Shown piece by piece: positions 45,742-53,673 of a stretch of DNA of 64,000 bases. Each line of letters begins with the position of its first letter. Position 1 is the first letter of the stretch. A program made the position numbers and the translations under genes. The stretch comes from Aeromonas finlandensis (GTDB lineage: Bacteria > Pseudomonadota > Gammaproteobacteria > Enterobacterales > Aeromonadaceae). The notes below the pieces were generated by a model, which was not told the DNA's origin, did not search any database, and saw only the letters and a list, made by a program, of their open reading frames with translations. The stretch lies in assembly GCF_000764645.1 (NCBI RefSeq), contig NZ_JRGK01000031.1:1-64000 (forward strand), read 5' to 3'.

Positions 45742-46213
45742 ATGAATGGCGCATTGAAACATCATAAATTACATAGAATATGGATGTTGCTGGACAATGC
45801 AGTTAAAGAAAGAACATCTTATAGTTTATATGAAACTCGCAACAGCACCGATAGTCAACACACTAAATTTCAGAACTGTGCTTCTGCATAGCTTTGATAA
45901 AGAGCTTGGGGTTATTTCGTTTGTGACGAGCTCGCGTTCACAAAAAAATGGCGTGATAAATAACAACACCCATGTAAGCATGACAGCTATCGATGACACC
46001 AATTGTTCCGGAATAGTTTTATCAGGGATTACGTATCCATATCATGATGCAGAACCACTCCCATTGGAACCTGTTGGATATTTTTGTGTTATCAATGTAA
46101 AAATAACCAAAGTGGAATGGTTGGAATTTAATTCCGAGCCACAAAAAATAGAATCTTATATGAAAGTGGCCAATGAGTGGATTAGTAGCAATACCGCCCA
46201 ATCGTTAATGTGA
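45742..46213 (+). pseudogene. PNPOx-like flavin oxidase gene with a frameshift
   Basis: AGGGGG five bases before the ATG at 45742 opens MNGALKHHKLHRIWMLLDNA then VKERTSYSLY, which looks like the start of a pyridoxamine-phosphate-oxidase-family protein but stops after 42 codons. From about 45830 the next frame continues the family pattern to 46213: MKLATAPIVNTLNFRTVLL, FVTSSRSQKNGVINNNTHVS. A one-base gain (or two-base loss) near TTTATATG would join them. A shorter protein starting at 45797 or 45830 cannot be excluded. Confidence 0.6.
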
Positions 46214-46382
46214 TTTTTATGAAAAATAATGAGATGGCTTGTGGTCGATGGAAATACACCATCAGGTGTACCGATAACTATCTCGGAGCCCACCCCTTGC
46301 CTATCACACCTCATTCCCCTCAGAAATAACACTTAACATTGCTGACGTTGATTTTGCACACTCGCCCTGTCACAAACAAAGC

Positions 46383-46397
46383 ATTCATTGAATGAAT
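46383..46397. promoter_or_regulatory. Palindrome upstream of sitA
   Basis: ATTCATT-G-AATGAAT is a perfect 15-bp hyphenated palindrome 118 bp before the sitA ATG, the best operator candidate in the region. It matches neither the Fur nor the MntR consensus closely. The rest of 46214-46514 contains no ORF or other clear signal. Confidence 0.4.
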
Positions 46398-46514
46398 AGA
46401 AATATCGATGACTGGCGTTGTCACACCAATTTCACGAGCCTTTCGCCGGGAATAACCCCCCAAACAATATTGATTTTCAGCGCGACAGATTTAATCACCT
46501 CATAGGTATGTCAT

Positions 46515-47423
46515 ATGCATCCTTCTACCGTCAAAGCGATGATCCTTGGGGTCGCCCTTGGTTCAGCCTGGTCACTTCCTGCCTGGGCCCAGGACAAGCT
46601 CAAGGTGATAACCACCTTCACCGTCATTGCCGATATGGCAAAAAACGTGGCCGGAGAAGCCGCAGATGTCAGCTCGATAACCAAACCCGGGGCAGAAATT
46701 CATGAATATCAGCCCACGCCCGGCGATATCAAGCGCGCCCAGGATGCACAACTGGTCCTCACCAACGGCCTCAATCTGGAGCTGTGGTTCCAGCGTTTTT
46801 ACCAGAACCTTCAAGATGTGCCCGAAGTCGTGGTGACTACGGGGATCACCCCGATTGGTATCACCGAGGGGCCATATAACGGTAAGCCGAATCCCCATGC
46901 CTGGATGTCGGCCGAGAACGCCATGATCTATGTCGACAATATTCGCGATGCACTGATCAAATATGATTCCCCCAACGCAGATACCTATAAACGAAACGCG
47001 GATGTCTACAAAACCAAGATCAGCCAAACCATTGAGCCATTGCGCCAGCAGGTTGCCAATATCCCGACCAACCAGCGCTGGCTGGTCTCCAGCGAAGGCG
47101 CCTTTTCCTATCTCGCCCGCGACCTCGGATTGAAAGAGCTGTACCTGTGGCCAACTAACGCCGATCAGCAAGGCACTCCCCAGCAGATACGCAAGGTGGT
47201 GGATACCGTGCGCAAGCATCAGATCCCGGCCGTGTTCAGTGAAAGCACCATTTCAGACAAACCGGCACGCCAAATAGCCCGCGAAACCGGCGCTCATTAT
47301 GGCGGCGTACTCTATGTTGACTCGCTGAGTGCTCCGGACGGCCCGGTCCCCACCTATCTCGATTTGCTGAATGTCACCACCCGTACCCTGATACAGGGGC
47401 TTACAGATGGCATGAAGGAGTAA
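46515..47423 (+). CDS. sitA: SitA, periplasmic Mn2+/Fe2+-binding protein
   Basis: Cluster A-I metal-binding lipoprotein/periplasmic protein of a Mn/Fe ABC importer. 302 residues with a signal peptide ending at AWA-QD. Metal ligands lie in GAEIHEYQPTPGD (His), NPHAWMS (His), a Glu in SSEGAFSYLARD, and an Asp in YVDSLS. The His-His-Glu-Asp set suits Mn2+/Fe2+ rather than the His-rich loop of zinc ZnuA. First of four translationally coupled genes. Confidence 0.93.
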   Translation: MHPSTVKAMILGVALGSAWSLPAWAQDKLKVITTFTVIADMAKNVAGEAADVSSITKPGAEIHEYQPTPGDIKRAQDAQLVLTNGLNLELWFQRFYQNLQDVPEVVVTTGITPIGITEGPYNGKPNPHAWMSAENAMIYVDNIRDALIKYDSPNADTYKRNADVYKTKISQTIEPLRQQVANIPTNQRWLVSSEGAFSYLARDLGLKELYLWPTNADQQGTPQQIRKVVDTVRKHQIPAVFSESTISDKPARQIARETGAHYGGVLYVDSLSAPDGPVPTYLDLLNVTTRTLIQGLTDGMKE

Positions 47424-48239
47424 ATGATGACGCACACGACAGGTATCGCAGTCTCTGATGTCACCGTCACCTACCGTAACGGCCACACGGCATTGCACGA
47501 CGCCACCTTTGATGTACCGCGAGGCTCGATTGCCGCACTGGTGGGGGTTAACGGTTCCGGTAAATCCACGCTGTTTAAAGCGGTGATGGGCTTTGTCCAC
47601 CTCTCCGCTGGCGACATCTCTATTTTGGGAATGCCTACCAGACAGGCACTGGGCCGAAGCCTGGTCGCGTACGTGCCACAGTCAGAAGAGGTGGACTGGT
47701 CATTCCCGGTGCTGGTGGAAGATGTGGTGATGATGGGGCGCTACGGGCATATGGGCATGCTACGCATCCCCAAAGCAGAGGATAGACGCCTCGTCACCGA
47801 GGCACTGGAGCGAGTCGATATGGCCCAACTCCGGCATAGACAGATTGGCGAACTTTCCGGTGGCCAGAAAAAGCGCGTATTTCTGGCGCGCGCCATCGCT
47901 CAACAGGGAGAAGTCATCCTGCTGGATGAACCGTTCACCGGCGTTGATGTGAAAACAGAGGCCAAAATTATCAGCCTGTTGCGTGAGTTGCGCGACGAAG
48001 GCAAGACCATGCTGGTGTCGACGCACAATCTGGGCTCGGTGACCGAATTCTGTGACTACACGGTCATGGTCAAGGGCTCTGTGCTGGCAAGTGGCCCGAC
48101 CAACACCACCTTTACGGCAGAAAATCTGGAGCGAGCCTTTGGTGGTGTGCTGCGCCCCGTCTTGCTGGGCAATCCCGGGGAGAAGGTCGCCACCAGCGAT
48201 GTGCAACCTTTGGTCACTCGTCGTCTGTCGGCAGGTTAA
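47424..48239 (+). CDS. sitB: SitB, ABC-transporter ATPase
   Basis: Cytoplasmic ATPase of the Sit importer. 271 residues: Walker [16 protein letters not shown]-loop [10 protein letters not shown], signature [14 protein letters not shown], Walker [13 protein letters not shown], and switch His in STHNL. The ATG immediately follows the sitA stop (a second ATG is next to it). Confidence 0.94.
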   Translation: MMTHTTGIAVSDVTVTYRNGHTALHDATFDVPRGSIAALVGVNGSGKSTLFKAVMGFVHLSAGDISILGMPTRQALGRSLVAYVPQSEEVDWSFPVLVEDVVMMGRYGHMGMLRIPKAEDRRLVTEALERVDMAQLRHRQIGELSGGQKKRVFLARAIAQQGEVILLDEPFTGVDVKTEAKIISLLRELRDEGKTMLVSTHNLGSVTEFCDYTVMVKGSVLASGPTNTTFTAENLERAFGGVLRPVLLGNPGEKVATSDVQPLVTRRLSAG

Positions 48240-48249
48240 CGGAGGTCTC

Positions 48250-49107
48250 ATGAACGTGCTACTTGAACCCTTTGGCTATGAGTACATGCTAAACGCCATG
48301 TGGGTCTCTGCCATGGTGGGAGGGCTATGCGCTTTTCTCTCCTGTTACCTGATGCTCAAAGGTTGGTCGCTGATTGGCGATGCACTCTCCCATTCGATTG
48401 TGCCGGGGGTGGCGGGAGCTTATATGCTCGGCGTACCGTTTGCGATCGGCGCTTTTATATCTGGTGGGCTGGCAGCAGGTAGCATGTTGTATCTTAGCCA
48501 GCGCACCAAGCTGAAAGAAAATGCCGTTATCGGTCTGATCTTCTCCTCCTTTTTCGGGCTGGGGCTGTTTATGGTGTCCCTGAGCCCGACCTCCGTAAAC
48601 ATTCAGACCATAGTGATGGGCAATATTCTGGCCATCTTGCCCGAGGATATTGTTCAGCTGGCGATCATCGGGCTGGTCTCGATTGTCGTGTTGTTTTTCA
48701 AATGGAAAGATCTGATGGTCACCTTCTTCGATGAGAACCATGCGCGCGCCATAGGTTTGCAGCCGGGACGTCTGAAGTTCCTGTTCTTTACGCTGCTGGC
48801 CATTTCAACGGTGGCAGCACTACAAACCGTGGGGGCCTTTCTGGTGGTATGTCTGGTGGTAACGCCCGGGGCGACCGCGTGGTTGCTCACCGATCGTTTC
48901 CCTCGCCTGCTGCTGATTGCCGTCATCATTGGCAGTCTCACCAGCTTTCTTGGTGCCTGGATGAGCTACTTTCTGGATGGCGCGACCGGCGCCATTATTG
49001 TTGTGGCACAGACGTTATTGTTCCTGCTGGCATTTATCTTTGCACCAACCCACGGCCTGCTGGCAAGCCGTCGCCGCGCACGCCAAGTATTGGAGGTGCA
49101 GCCATGA
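48250..49107 (+). CDS. sitC: SitC, ABC-transporter permease
   Basis: Inner-membrane permease of the ABC-3 family, 285 residues and eight or nine helices. GWSLIGDALSHSIVPGVAGA is the conserved ABC-3 segment. GGAGG lies five bases before the ATG at 48250. It overlaps sitD by four bases (ATGA). Confidence 0.92.
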   Translation: MNVLLEPFGYEYMLNAMWVSAMVGGLCAFLSCYLMLKGWSLIGDALSHSIVPGVAGAYMLGVPFAIGAFISGGLAAGSMLYLSQRTKLKENAVIGLIFSSFFGLGLFMVSLSPTSVNIQTIVMGNILAILPEDIVQLAIIGLVSIVVLFFKWKDLMVTFFDENHARAIGLQPGRLKFLFFTLLAISTVAALQTVGAFLVVCLVVTPGATAWLLTDRFPRLLLIAVIIGSLTSFLGAWMSYFLDGATGAIIVVAQTLLFLLAFIFAPTHGLLASRRRARQVLEVQP

Positions 49108-49952
49108 TGGCCCTGTTGTTTGAGCCACTCCAGTTTGGCTTTATGCAAAATGCGCTGCTCATTTCGCTGGTGGTCGCCATTCCTTGTGCGCTGCTATCGG
49201 TATTTTTAGTCTTGCGAGGCTGGGCGCTGATGGGTGATGCCATGAGCCATGCGGTGTTCCCCGGAGTGGTACTGGCGTGGATGGCAGGACTACCACTGGC
49301 GGTAGGCGCATTCATTGCCGGACTCGCCTGCGCGGTGGCAACCGGATATCTGAAAGACAACAGCCGGATCAAGCAAGATACTGTCATGGGGATCGTTTTT
49401 TCCGGTATGTTCGCCACCGGACTGATCCTGTATCTGGCCGTTAGGCCGGAGGTGCATCTCGACAACATCCTCTTTGGCGACATGCTGGGCATCAATACTG
49501 CGGATATGGTGCAAACGGGCATTATTGCGGCGGCGATTATGCTGGTCATCGGCACAAAATGGCGCGACCTCTTGCTTTTTTGCTTTGATTATCAACAGGC
49601 ACAGGTCTGCGGTTTACACACCCGCTGGCTGCACTATGGCCTGCTGTGCATGGTCGCACTCACCATAGTGGCAACACTCAAAGCCGTTGGGATTATTTTA
49701 TCTGTCTCCCTGCTTATCGCCCCCGGAGCAATAGCCATATTGCTAACCCATCGTTTTCATATCGCGCTGCTGGTGGCCATGACGGTTGCGGCACTGGTAT
49801 CGGTGAGCGGTGTCTGGTTGTCGTTCTTCATCGACAGCGCGCCCGCCCCAACCATCGTTGTGCTTTTTGCCGCAGTCTTTATCGTGGCCTTTGTGGTCTC
49901 CAGCCTTAAAGCGCGAGCGCAGGAGCAGAAACTGTTCAAAAATGCACAGTGA
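49104..49952 (+). CDS. sitD: SitD, ABC-transporter permease
   Basis: Second ABC-3 permease, 282 residues from the ATG at 49104, chosen for GGAGG upstream and the ATGA overlap with sitC. Like sitC it carries the conserved segment WALMGDAMSHAVFPGVVLA; the two permeases are paralogues. It completes an intact sitABCD operon inside the island. Confidence 0.92.
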   Translation: MMALLFEPLQFGFMQNALLISLVVAIPCALLSVFLVLRGWALMGDAMSHAVFPGVVLAWMAGLPLAVGAFIAGLACAVATGYLKDNSRIKQDTVMGIVFSGMFATGLILYLAVRPEVHLDNILFGDMLGINTADMVQTGIIAAAIMLVIGTKWRDLLLFCFDYQQAQVCGLHTRWLHYGLLCMVALTIVATLKAVGIILSVSLLIAPGAIAILLTHRFHIALLVAMTVAALVSVSGVWLSFFIDSAPAPTIVVLFAAVFIVAFVVSSLKARAQEQKLFKNAQ

Positions 49953-50035
49953 AGGCATTGCGCAGAAAGTCTGGCACCCTAAATGGTCAAGTCGCACGGA
50001 CTTGCCAGACACTCAGGGAGTGGAGGCGGTGCTCT

Positions 50036-50340
50036 TGGATGCGGTCGTCTTGAGCTGATGAGCTCCAATACCGTACCACTCCCGTTAACGTCAAGATCAT
50101 CGCAACATGGCAACGCGGCTCATCGGCCGGGCCAAAAGGTCAATGGGGATGTGTTGCAAGGCATCTGGTTAACAACGCCGTCCTTCATCTGCAGCAATGG
50201 CGAGGGCTTGCGACAAGATACATCAGGAATACGCGTTCGTTGGTGGCAGCAGTGCAGATGTGCTGCACGTACTCGTGGGCATCGATATTATGACGACAGC
50301 CCCTGGAGTCAGCCTAAAAGCATTGCTTGTCTGCTGATAT
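50036..50340 (+). pseudogene. IS5-family transposase relic, left copy
   Basis: Broken reading frames keep fragments of an IS5-type transposase N-terminus, for example GRAKGQWG then VNNAV (50126-50195), equivalent to the usual LPGRKGQWGG...INAVFW. It shares the start GTC-G/A-TCTTGAGCTGATG and the block GGGCCAAAAGGTC with 51950-52110. Many indels. Together with flanking non-coding sequence it fills most of the 49953-50488 gap. Confidence 0.55.
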
Positions 50341-50488
50341 AGCCGGTCAACAATATGAAGTTCAAGAGCGGTGTACCGGTAGGGCAAGCGTTAGACAGCA
50401 TTATTTACAGGCTCGATCTTGTTTCACTTTTGCCAATAACTTCATCAATCTGTCCGGGATGATTAGACCATATATCAGGTAGTTGAAC

Positions 50489-51856
50489 ATGATGCGCAAA
50501 CCAAGCTGGAGAGACTCCCTTGCCTTCTATCTAGATTTTCGGGTGTTTATTCTTTTTGCCATGGGGTTTTCATCGGGTCTCCCATTGTTACTGTTATTTG
50601 GAACCCTGTCATTCTGGTTGCGCGAGGCTGATGTCACCCTGACCAATATCGGTTACATGAGCTGGGTAGTGCTGCCCTATGGTTTCAAGTGGTTGTGGTC
50701 TCCACTGGTAGATCGTCTGCCGCTGCCGCTGATGTCTACCCTGCTGGGGCGCCGTCGTAGCTGGATGATCTTCTCTCAGATCCTGATCTCCTGTGGTCTG
50801 GTGGGTATGGCGTTTTGCGATCCCAAGAGTGGCTTGACCCATCTAGTGTGGTTTTCCCTGCTGGTAGCCTTTGCGTCAGCGACTCAGGATATCGTTATCG
50901 ATGCCTATCGCATCGAATCGGCACCGGAGAGTCTGCAAGCTGCCATGGCTGCATCCTCGATAGCCGGTTACCGGCTGGCGATGATTACTGCGGGTGCCGG
51001 TGCGCTGGCGCTGGCGGCCTGGTTTGGCAGCAACAGCGGATATGACTATCGTGGCTGGCAGATGACCTATCTGGTGATGGCGGCTCTGATGTTGATCGGG
51101 ATGCTTACTACCCTGTTTTGCCACGAGCCAGATATCGATCTGGAAGGTCAGCATCTGCAGCAGGCAAAACGTAAGTCATTACTGCTGAATAGGGGATGGC
51201 CGAATTTGTGGGCGAGTGTGGGAGCCTGGGGCTACGAAGCGGTCTGGTGCCCCTTTGCTGATTTTTTTCGCCGTTATGGTCGTTCCGCGTGGCTGATCCT
51301 GGCGTTGATCGCCTGTTATCCGCTAGCCGATGTGGTGATGGCCGTGATGTCTAACAGCTTCTATGTGGATATGCAGTTTAGCAAAACGGAGGTTGCCGTC
51401 ATTACCAAAGCATTTGGCGTCATCATGACGCTGGTTGGGGCGGGAATGGGCGGAGTGTTGGTCATGCGCTTTGGCACGCTGCGCATTTTGTTTCTTGGCG
51501 CGTTACTCACGGCCAGTACCAATTTACTGTTTGTCCTGCTCAATCAGGTGGGTCACAACCTGGAGCTGCTGACAGTGATCATCTCGCTCGATAACCTCTG
51601 CTCTGGTATTGGAACTGTGGCATTTTTGACTTATCTCTCAAATATTACCAATGTCGCATTTTCGGCGACCCAATATGCCCTCTTTAGTTCAGTAATGCAG
51701 TTATTACCAAAGTTTCTGACTGGTTTTTCGGGGCAGATTGTGGAGCAAGTTGGCTACAGTGCTTTTTTTGTCGGAACCAGTGCATTGGGTTTACCGGTAT
51801 TATTACTGATTGTACTAGTGACCAAAAAGGTAAAGGACTTATCGAGGGGGGCGTGA
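50489..51856 (+). CDS. MFS permease, AmpG-like
   Basis: 455 residues with twelve to fourteen membrane helices. The opening (RVFILFAMGFSSGLPLLLLF) and loop DIVIDAYRIE are typical of the AmpG muropeptide-permease branch. A functional AmpG for cell-wall recycling is normally in the core genome, so this island copy may be a paralogue with another substrate. The start is the ATG at 50489 (another ATG follows). It is flanked on both sides by IS5-family relics. Confidence 0.8.
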   Translation: MMRKPSWRDSLAFYLDFRVFILFAMGFSSGLPLLLLFGTLSFWLREADVTLTNIGYMSWVVLPYGFKWLWSPLVDRLPLPLMSTLLGRRRSWMIFSQILISCGLVGMAFCDPKSGLTHLVWFSLLVAFASATQDIVIDAYRIESAPESLQAAMAASSIAGYRLAMITAGAGALALAAWFGSNSGYDYRGWQMTYLVMAALMLIGMLTTLFCHEPDIDLEGQHLQQAKRKSLLLNRGWPNLWASVGAWGYEAVWCPFADFFRRYGRSAWLILALIACYPLADVVMAVMSNSFYVDMQFSKTEVAVITKAFGVIMTLVGAGMGGVLVMRFGTLRILFLGALLTASTNLLFVLLNQVGHNLELLTVIISLDNLCSGIGTVAFLTYLSNITNVAFSATQYALFSSVMQLLPKFLTGFSGQIVEQVGYSAFFVGTSALGLPVLLLIVLVTKKVKDLSRGA

Positions 51857-51949
51857 ATATTTTGTGAGGGGCAGTGTCAATAATTTCGCCACATATACAC
51901 CACAAACAAGACCCGCATATTTTAATATTTCATTACTCCTCAATTATGG

Positions 51950-52210
51950 GTTGTCATCTTGAGCTGATGGCCCCAGTAAAATACCAGCTCCGTTACCGTA
52001 AAAATGATTACTTCATGCCAACACCAGCTTATCGCCACCATGATCTCTCCGACCGTGTGTGGGCCTTACTCGAACCTCATCTACTGGGCCAAAAGGTCGA
52101 TTAGGAGGATGCGGGCTTCCAGTTTGACCCCGGCAGTCAATGAACGACGTCATCTTGCCATTAAACACCTCAGGTCATGGTGGCACCTAACATGGAGTCA
52201 GGGGTGATCG
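51950..52210 (+). pseudogene. IS5-family transposase relic, right copy
   Basis: The ATG at 52016 opens MPTPAYRHHDLSDRVWALLE then PHLLGQKVD and a stop. This is the intact N-terminus of an IS5-family (IS427-like) transposase, truncated after 29 codons; damaged remnants continue to about 52210. Same orientation as the left copy. The remaining ~230 bp before zur contain no ORF that I can support. Confidence 0.65.
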
Positions 52211-52441
52211 GACCACGGCATATCCACCCCATAAAAATGAAGATCACGCCTGATAAGGGTTAGAGAAAACATCTCACCACTCCCGCATGGGGCTACTCCG
52301 GCATAAAAATCATCCGGGTTGGCCAAAGAAAGGGGCAGTTCTTATCACAACGTGAAGCAGCCCCAGAAAATGAATTTTGTCACCGCGCCATGCGAGGCCC
52401 TGTGATAGTATCCGGCTAATAGAAAGGGTATCTGCGCGATC

Positions 52442-52900
52442 ATGAATCAAGACCAACTTTTACAACGAGCCGAGCGACTCTGTATACAGCGAGGGATCCG
52501 CTTCACCCCGACCCGACGTCAGGTATTTCGCCTGCTGGCGGCACACGGCAACGCCATCAGCGCCTATGATTTGTTAGCCCAGCTGCAACAAACCGAAGCC
52601 AATGCCAAGCCGCCAACCGTCTATCGGGCACTCGATTTTTTGCTCGAACAGGGCTTTGCTCACAAGGTGGAATCTCTTAACGCGTTTATCTTCTGCTGCC
52701 ACTTCGATCACGCGCACCCGATGCAGCTGCTGATCTGCGACGAGTGCGGGGATGTGGTCGAGCTTCACGATACGGCGATCGATAGCGCGTTTTCCGAGCA
52801 GGCCCACTTGCATGGTTTTACTATTACCAATAAGACGATAGAGGCACATGGCCAATGTGCTCGCTGTACGCCCACTGTAGGAAGTCATCATGAAGGCTGA
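52442..52900 (+). CDS. zur: Zur, zinc-uptake regulator (Fur family)
   Basis: Zinc-sensing repressor of znu and ribosomal-protein paralogue genes. 152 residues: an N-terminal winged helix (GIRFTPTRRQVFRLLAAHG, PPTVYRALDFLLEQGFAHKV) and a dimerisation domain with structural zinc cysteines CDEC and CARC plus CCHFDHAHP for the regulatory site. Its 3' end overlaps the CheX-type gene by 11 bases. In E. coli zur neighbours dusA; here the island separates them. Confidence 0.93.
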   Translation: MNQDQLLQRAERLCIQRGIRFTPTRRQVFRLLAAHGNAISAYDLLAQLQQTEANAKPPTVYRALDFLLEQGFAHKVESLNAFIFCCHFDHAHPMQLLICDECGDVVELHDTAIDSAFSEQAHLHGFTITNKTIEAHGQCARCTPTVGSHHEG

Positions 52901-53351
52901 TTTTGTAAATCCGTTCCTGCTATCCCTGCTCAATGTACTCTCGACCATGGCACAGCTGGAACTCAAACCCGGCAAACCGAAACGCAAAATGGATGAGCTG
53001 GCGCGCGGCGACGTCTCCGGCCTGATCGGCATGGTCGGCCCACAGACCCGTGGTTCCCTCTCCATCAGCTTCGAGAAGGGGCTGGCGCTGGAGATCATGC
53101 GCCGCATGCTGGGGGAAGCCCCTGCTTCCATCAACGAAGAGGTAACCGACATGGTCGGTGAAATCACCAACATGGTGACTGGTGGTGCCAAGCGGATGCT
53201 GGGTGAGAAAGGTTACGAGTTTGACATGGCAACCCCCATCATCGTCTCCGGCCCCAACCACACCATCACCCACCGTGCCGATGGCACCAAGATCATGATG
53301 CCGTTCGAATCAGATTACGGTCGCGCTACCATCGAAATCTGCTTCGAGTAA
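52890..53351 (+). CDS. CheX-type chemotaxis phosphatase
   Basis: 153-residue CheC/CheX/FliY-family protein. The active-site pattern E-x2-N is present in VGEITNMVTGGAKRML and fits CheX, which dephosphorylates CheY-P. There is no CheY-binding partner nearby. The ATG lies within the last codons of zur, implying co-translation with a zinc regulator, an unexpected pairing. Confidence 0.85.
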   Translation: MKADFVNPFLLSLLNVLSTMAQLELKPGKPKRKMDELARGDVSGLIGMVGPQTRGSLSISFEKGLALEIMRRMLGEAPASINEEVTDMVGEITNMVTGGAKRMLGEKGYEFDMATPIIVSGPNHTITHRADGTKIMMPFESDYGRATIEICFE

Positions 53352-53355
53352 CCCT

Positions 53356-53586
53356 ATGTGGAAAGCATTGAAATGGATTTTCATCTGCTGGGCCCTGCTG
53401 TTGATCCTGTCGGATATTCAGATCAGCACCTCAATCTACAAGTACGAGGGTAACCGGGTCCTCATCAACTTCCCTCGCTGGGAAGCCAAACAGCCCTGGG
53501 GCACCTTCGAGTGGCATGCCGGGCGGGTAGAAACCCACTGGTACGGTCTGGATGGCAAACCCAGGCAGGAAGGGCCGCAAATCTGA
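53356..53586 (+). CDS. Small membrane-anchored protein of unknown function
   Basis: 76 residues: one N-terminal helix (about 6-22, WIFICWALLLILSD) and a short polar domain rich in Trp and Tyr (WEAKQPWGTFEWHAG). It starts four bases after the cheX stop, so it is probably the third gene of zur-cheX-orf. I do not recognise the family. Confidence 0.65.
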   Translation: MWKALKWIFICWALLLILSDIQISTSIYKYEGNRVLINFPRWEAKQPWGTFEWHAGRVETHWYGLDGKPRQEGPQI

Positions 53587-53626
53587 CCCGTCAGAGCGTT
53601 CAAAAAAGTCAGCGCACCAGAAACAG

Positions 53627-53655
53627 AAGAGGCCAGCAGATGCTGGCCTCTTTGC
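53627..53655. terminator. Terminator between convergent transcripts
   Basis: AGAGGCCAGCA pairs with TGCTGGCCTCT, followed by TTG. It lies between the 76-residue gene and brnQ copy 1. Confidence 0.8.
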
Positions 53656-53673
53656 TATTCCGTTGACTCGGGA

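Larger units (their letters stand above)
39550..52441. mobile_element. Genomic island between dusA and zur
   Basis: dusA and zur are divergent neighbours in E. coli; here they keep the same divergent orientation but are ~12.9 kb apart. The interval opens with a DusA-type integrase relic beside the dusA 5' end, holds IS5-family transposase fragments, and carries accessory functions (lipase, CFA synthase, efflux, Mn/Fe uptake) with visibly lower GC around 41-46 kb. No second copy of the dusA 5' sequence was found near zur, so the att sites are not resolved. The boundaries are approximate. Confidence 0.7.

Noticed and set aside
52200-52441. Right attachment site of the dusA island
   Set aside because: No repeat of the dusA 5' sequence (around ATGCTGGACTGGACTGATCG) was found before zur, so no att pair is claimed.
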